From contig CAYQZD010000171.1 in the NCBI GenBank assembly GCA_964421875.1, forward strand, positions 1-6,197: a stretch of 6,197 bases of DNA. Direction: 5' to 3'. Below are positions 5,146-6,197 of this stretch, piece by piece (within the stretch, counting starts at the first letter, position 1; each line of letters begins with the position of its first letter). A program made the translations under genes and the position numbers. The notes under the pieces were generated by a model. It was not told the DNA's origin. It saw only the letters and a program-made list of their open reading frames with translations, and did no database searches. The DNA is from CAYQZD01 sp964421875. GTDB taxonomy: Bacteria; Electryoneota; Tariuqbacteria; Tariuqbacterales; Tariuqbacteraceae.

Positions 5146-6197
5146 TTATTCATCTAATTCATGTCGTCCAAGTTTTTTAATGAAATCCAACATTTCTTCA
5201 AATGTAGCATTTCCCTTTAAATAATCATTGAACCAAGTACTTGAATAAATGTCAAATTCTCTTGTATTAATTGGAGAAAATTTTGAAGTAATTATAAAAT
5301 TATACTTTGTTAAATATCTTTTTCTAAATTCAGCGCCACTTGTTTCGACTACTTTACCGTCTATTACAGCTGCGCCATCATTATAACATAACGCCGTTAT
5401 TGGTATTCCTTCGAATAATCCATATGATTCTGATGCAAAACCAAGCACTTCAACTTGAGCCTCTAATTCGGTTTTTGTGTATTCGTAGACACCTATTGGT
5501 TTATCCGGATTACTCTCTATATAAATGAAACAGTCCCAATCTGTGCCACTGTTGTAGACAGCAATTCGGTTTATGTCTATTTCATGATAATTTATTAAAC
5601 ATTTTGTATCGCTAAGTCTTTGGAATCCCCTGATAAAAGAATTTAGACGACCTCTAAACCACCAGAAAGGATCAGTATAAGCTCTTTCGTCTGACTTTTC
5701 AAATCGTAACGGTTCTTTTAATAATATCTGCAACCGATCAAGAGCTAATTCTGAATCGTCGAACCAATGCAATCCCCTAATCCCAGGGTAAGATTGACTA
5801 ATTCTATGTGCAAAGAAATCCGTAGGTCTCGCCACAATTACATAATTTCCAAAACTGTCCTTATATACTCCATATTCATGAAATTTACTTTGTTCATCAT
5901 TTTGTTCTTTATCTTGATTTTCATGAACTATTTCTTCGTTTTGTTTTTGTGAATTAACATTTTCTACTTCATTAGGTGAAATTTTACCCAGTTTTTCCAG
6001 TTTTCTTTCTATTTTATTACAGAAAGGACCTAATGCTCCAAGTAAATCATTATCATTTTTTGGATAATCAAATCGACCGGGTTCAATTCCTAATAAATCA
6101 GAAGGTAAATGCAGCTTATCCGTATTTCTTGGCACCAAGAAATACACTCTTTCTTTACCCAATTTACCAATAAATAAGCCCAGCTCAAAAATCAAAT
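5146..6197 (-). CDS. TIR-like (Cap12/Pycsar-type) effector, partial, with unrecognised C-terminal domain
   Basis: The gene runs off the right edge; 350 complete codons remain, including the stop. Residues below count from the codon at 6193-6195. That codon is TTG, preceded by AT, so (N)LIFELGLFIG is read as internal sequence rather than a start. Residues 1-62 carry IFELGLFIGKLGKERVYFLV, LPSDLLGI and GALGPFCNKI, which I recognise as the second half of the TIR-like nucleotide-binding family (COG4271; Pfam Cap12/Pycsar effector TIR). Members of that family degrade NAD+ in anti-phage systems. The E in IFELG is the likely catalytic glutamate (inference). Residues 63-105 form a Glu/Lys/Asn/Gln-rich linker. 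Residues 107-349 form a separate domain with PGIRGLHWF, DPFWWFRGRLNSFIRGF, KCLINYHEI and NRIAVYNSG. I cannot assign it; a sensor or ligand-binding role would be a guess. The gene is strongly AT-rich compared with cooS. The missing N-terminal part should hold the first TIR half. Confidence 0.8.
   Translation of the reverse strand, partial: LIFELGLFIGKLGKERVYFLVPRNTDKLHLPSDLLGIEPGRFDYPKNDNDLLGALGPFCNKIERKLEKLGKISPNEVENVNSQKQNEEIVHENQDKEQNDEQSKFHEYGVYKDSFGNYVIVARPTDFFAHRISQSYPGIRGLHWFDDSELALDRLQILLKEPLRFEKSDERAYTDPFWWFRGRLNSFIRGFQRLSDTKCLINYHEIDINRIAVYNSGTDWDCFIYIESNPDKPIGVYEYTKTELEAQVEVLGFASESYGLFEGIPITALCYNDGAAVIDGKVVETSGAEFRKRYLTKYNFIITSKFSPINTREFDIYSSTWFNDYLKGNATFEEMLDFIKKLGRHELDE

Noticed and set aside
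6193..6195. TTG as the start codon of the TIR-like gene
   Set aside because: It falls inside the conserved NxIFELGLFIG motif and the first half of the TIR-like domain would be missing. The gene clearly continues past the window edge.

Overview
The window looks like a piece of an uncultured anaerobic bacterium, probably from the Fibrobacterota-Chlorobiota-Bacteroidota (FCB) neighbourhood or a related candidate phylum. Two features point there: a secreted beta-propeller protein ending in a YPNPFN-type sorting domain (type IX secretion style), and a nickel-iron carbon monoxide dehydrogenase. This placement is inference from gene types only. All four substantial genes lie on the minus strand, so they read from right to left.

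Layout in transcription order. (1) 5146-6197: the 3' part of a gene running off the right edge. It encodes the second half of a Cap12/Pycsar-type TIR-like domain, a polar linker and a C-terminal domain of about 240 residues that I do not recognise. (2) 4929-5145: an intergenic region filled with short degenerate repeats. A decamer/ACACAGATT block is flanked by two 43-bp copies of a CGCTGAT-based unit. (3) 4788-4928: a broken copy of the first 43 codons of cooS, followed by three foreign codons and a stop. (4) 3725-4765: a 346-residue protein with two methylglyoxal-synthase-like domains, the first lacking the catalytic Asp and the second retaining nearly all active-site motifs. (5) 1766-3679: a complete cooS whose metal-cluster ligands can all be identified. 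It starts at TTG with no clear ribosome binding site. (6) 169-1629: the secreted seven-unit propeller protein. (7) 1-168: repeats and one inverted repeat.

The most unusual structure is the duplicated cooS 5' end. About 115 bp of cooS (93% identical, 45 bp of it perfect) occurs on both sides of the methylglyoxal-synthase-like gene. The fragment has the ATG and the upstream DNA. The intact copy has a TTG and unrelated upstream DNA. This resembles an insertion that broke cooS near codon 43 while supplying a replacement 5' end, although a tandem duplication or an assembly junction could give the same picture.

The TIR-like gene and the methylglyoxal-synthase-like gene are visibly AT-richer than cooS, and both resemble genes of accessory islands. 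A TIR-like NADase-type effector beside a tandem MGS-like protein is a reasonable candidate for an undescribed defence or stress module, but a functional link between them is inference. No RNA gene, CRISPR array, transposase or replication origin was seen. No gene-free stretch exceeds 300 bases.
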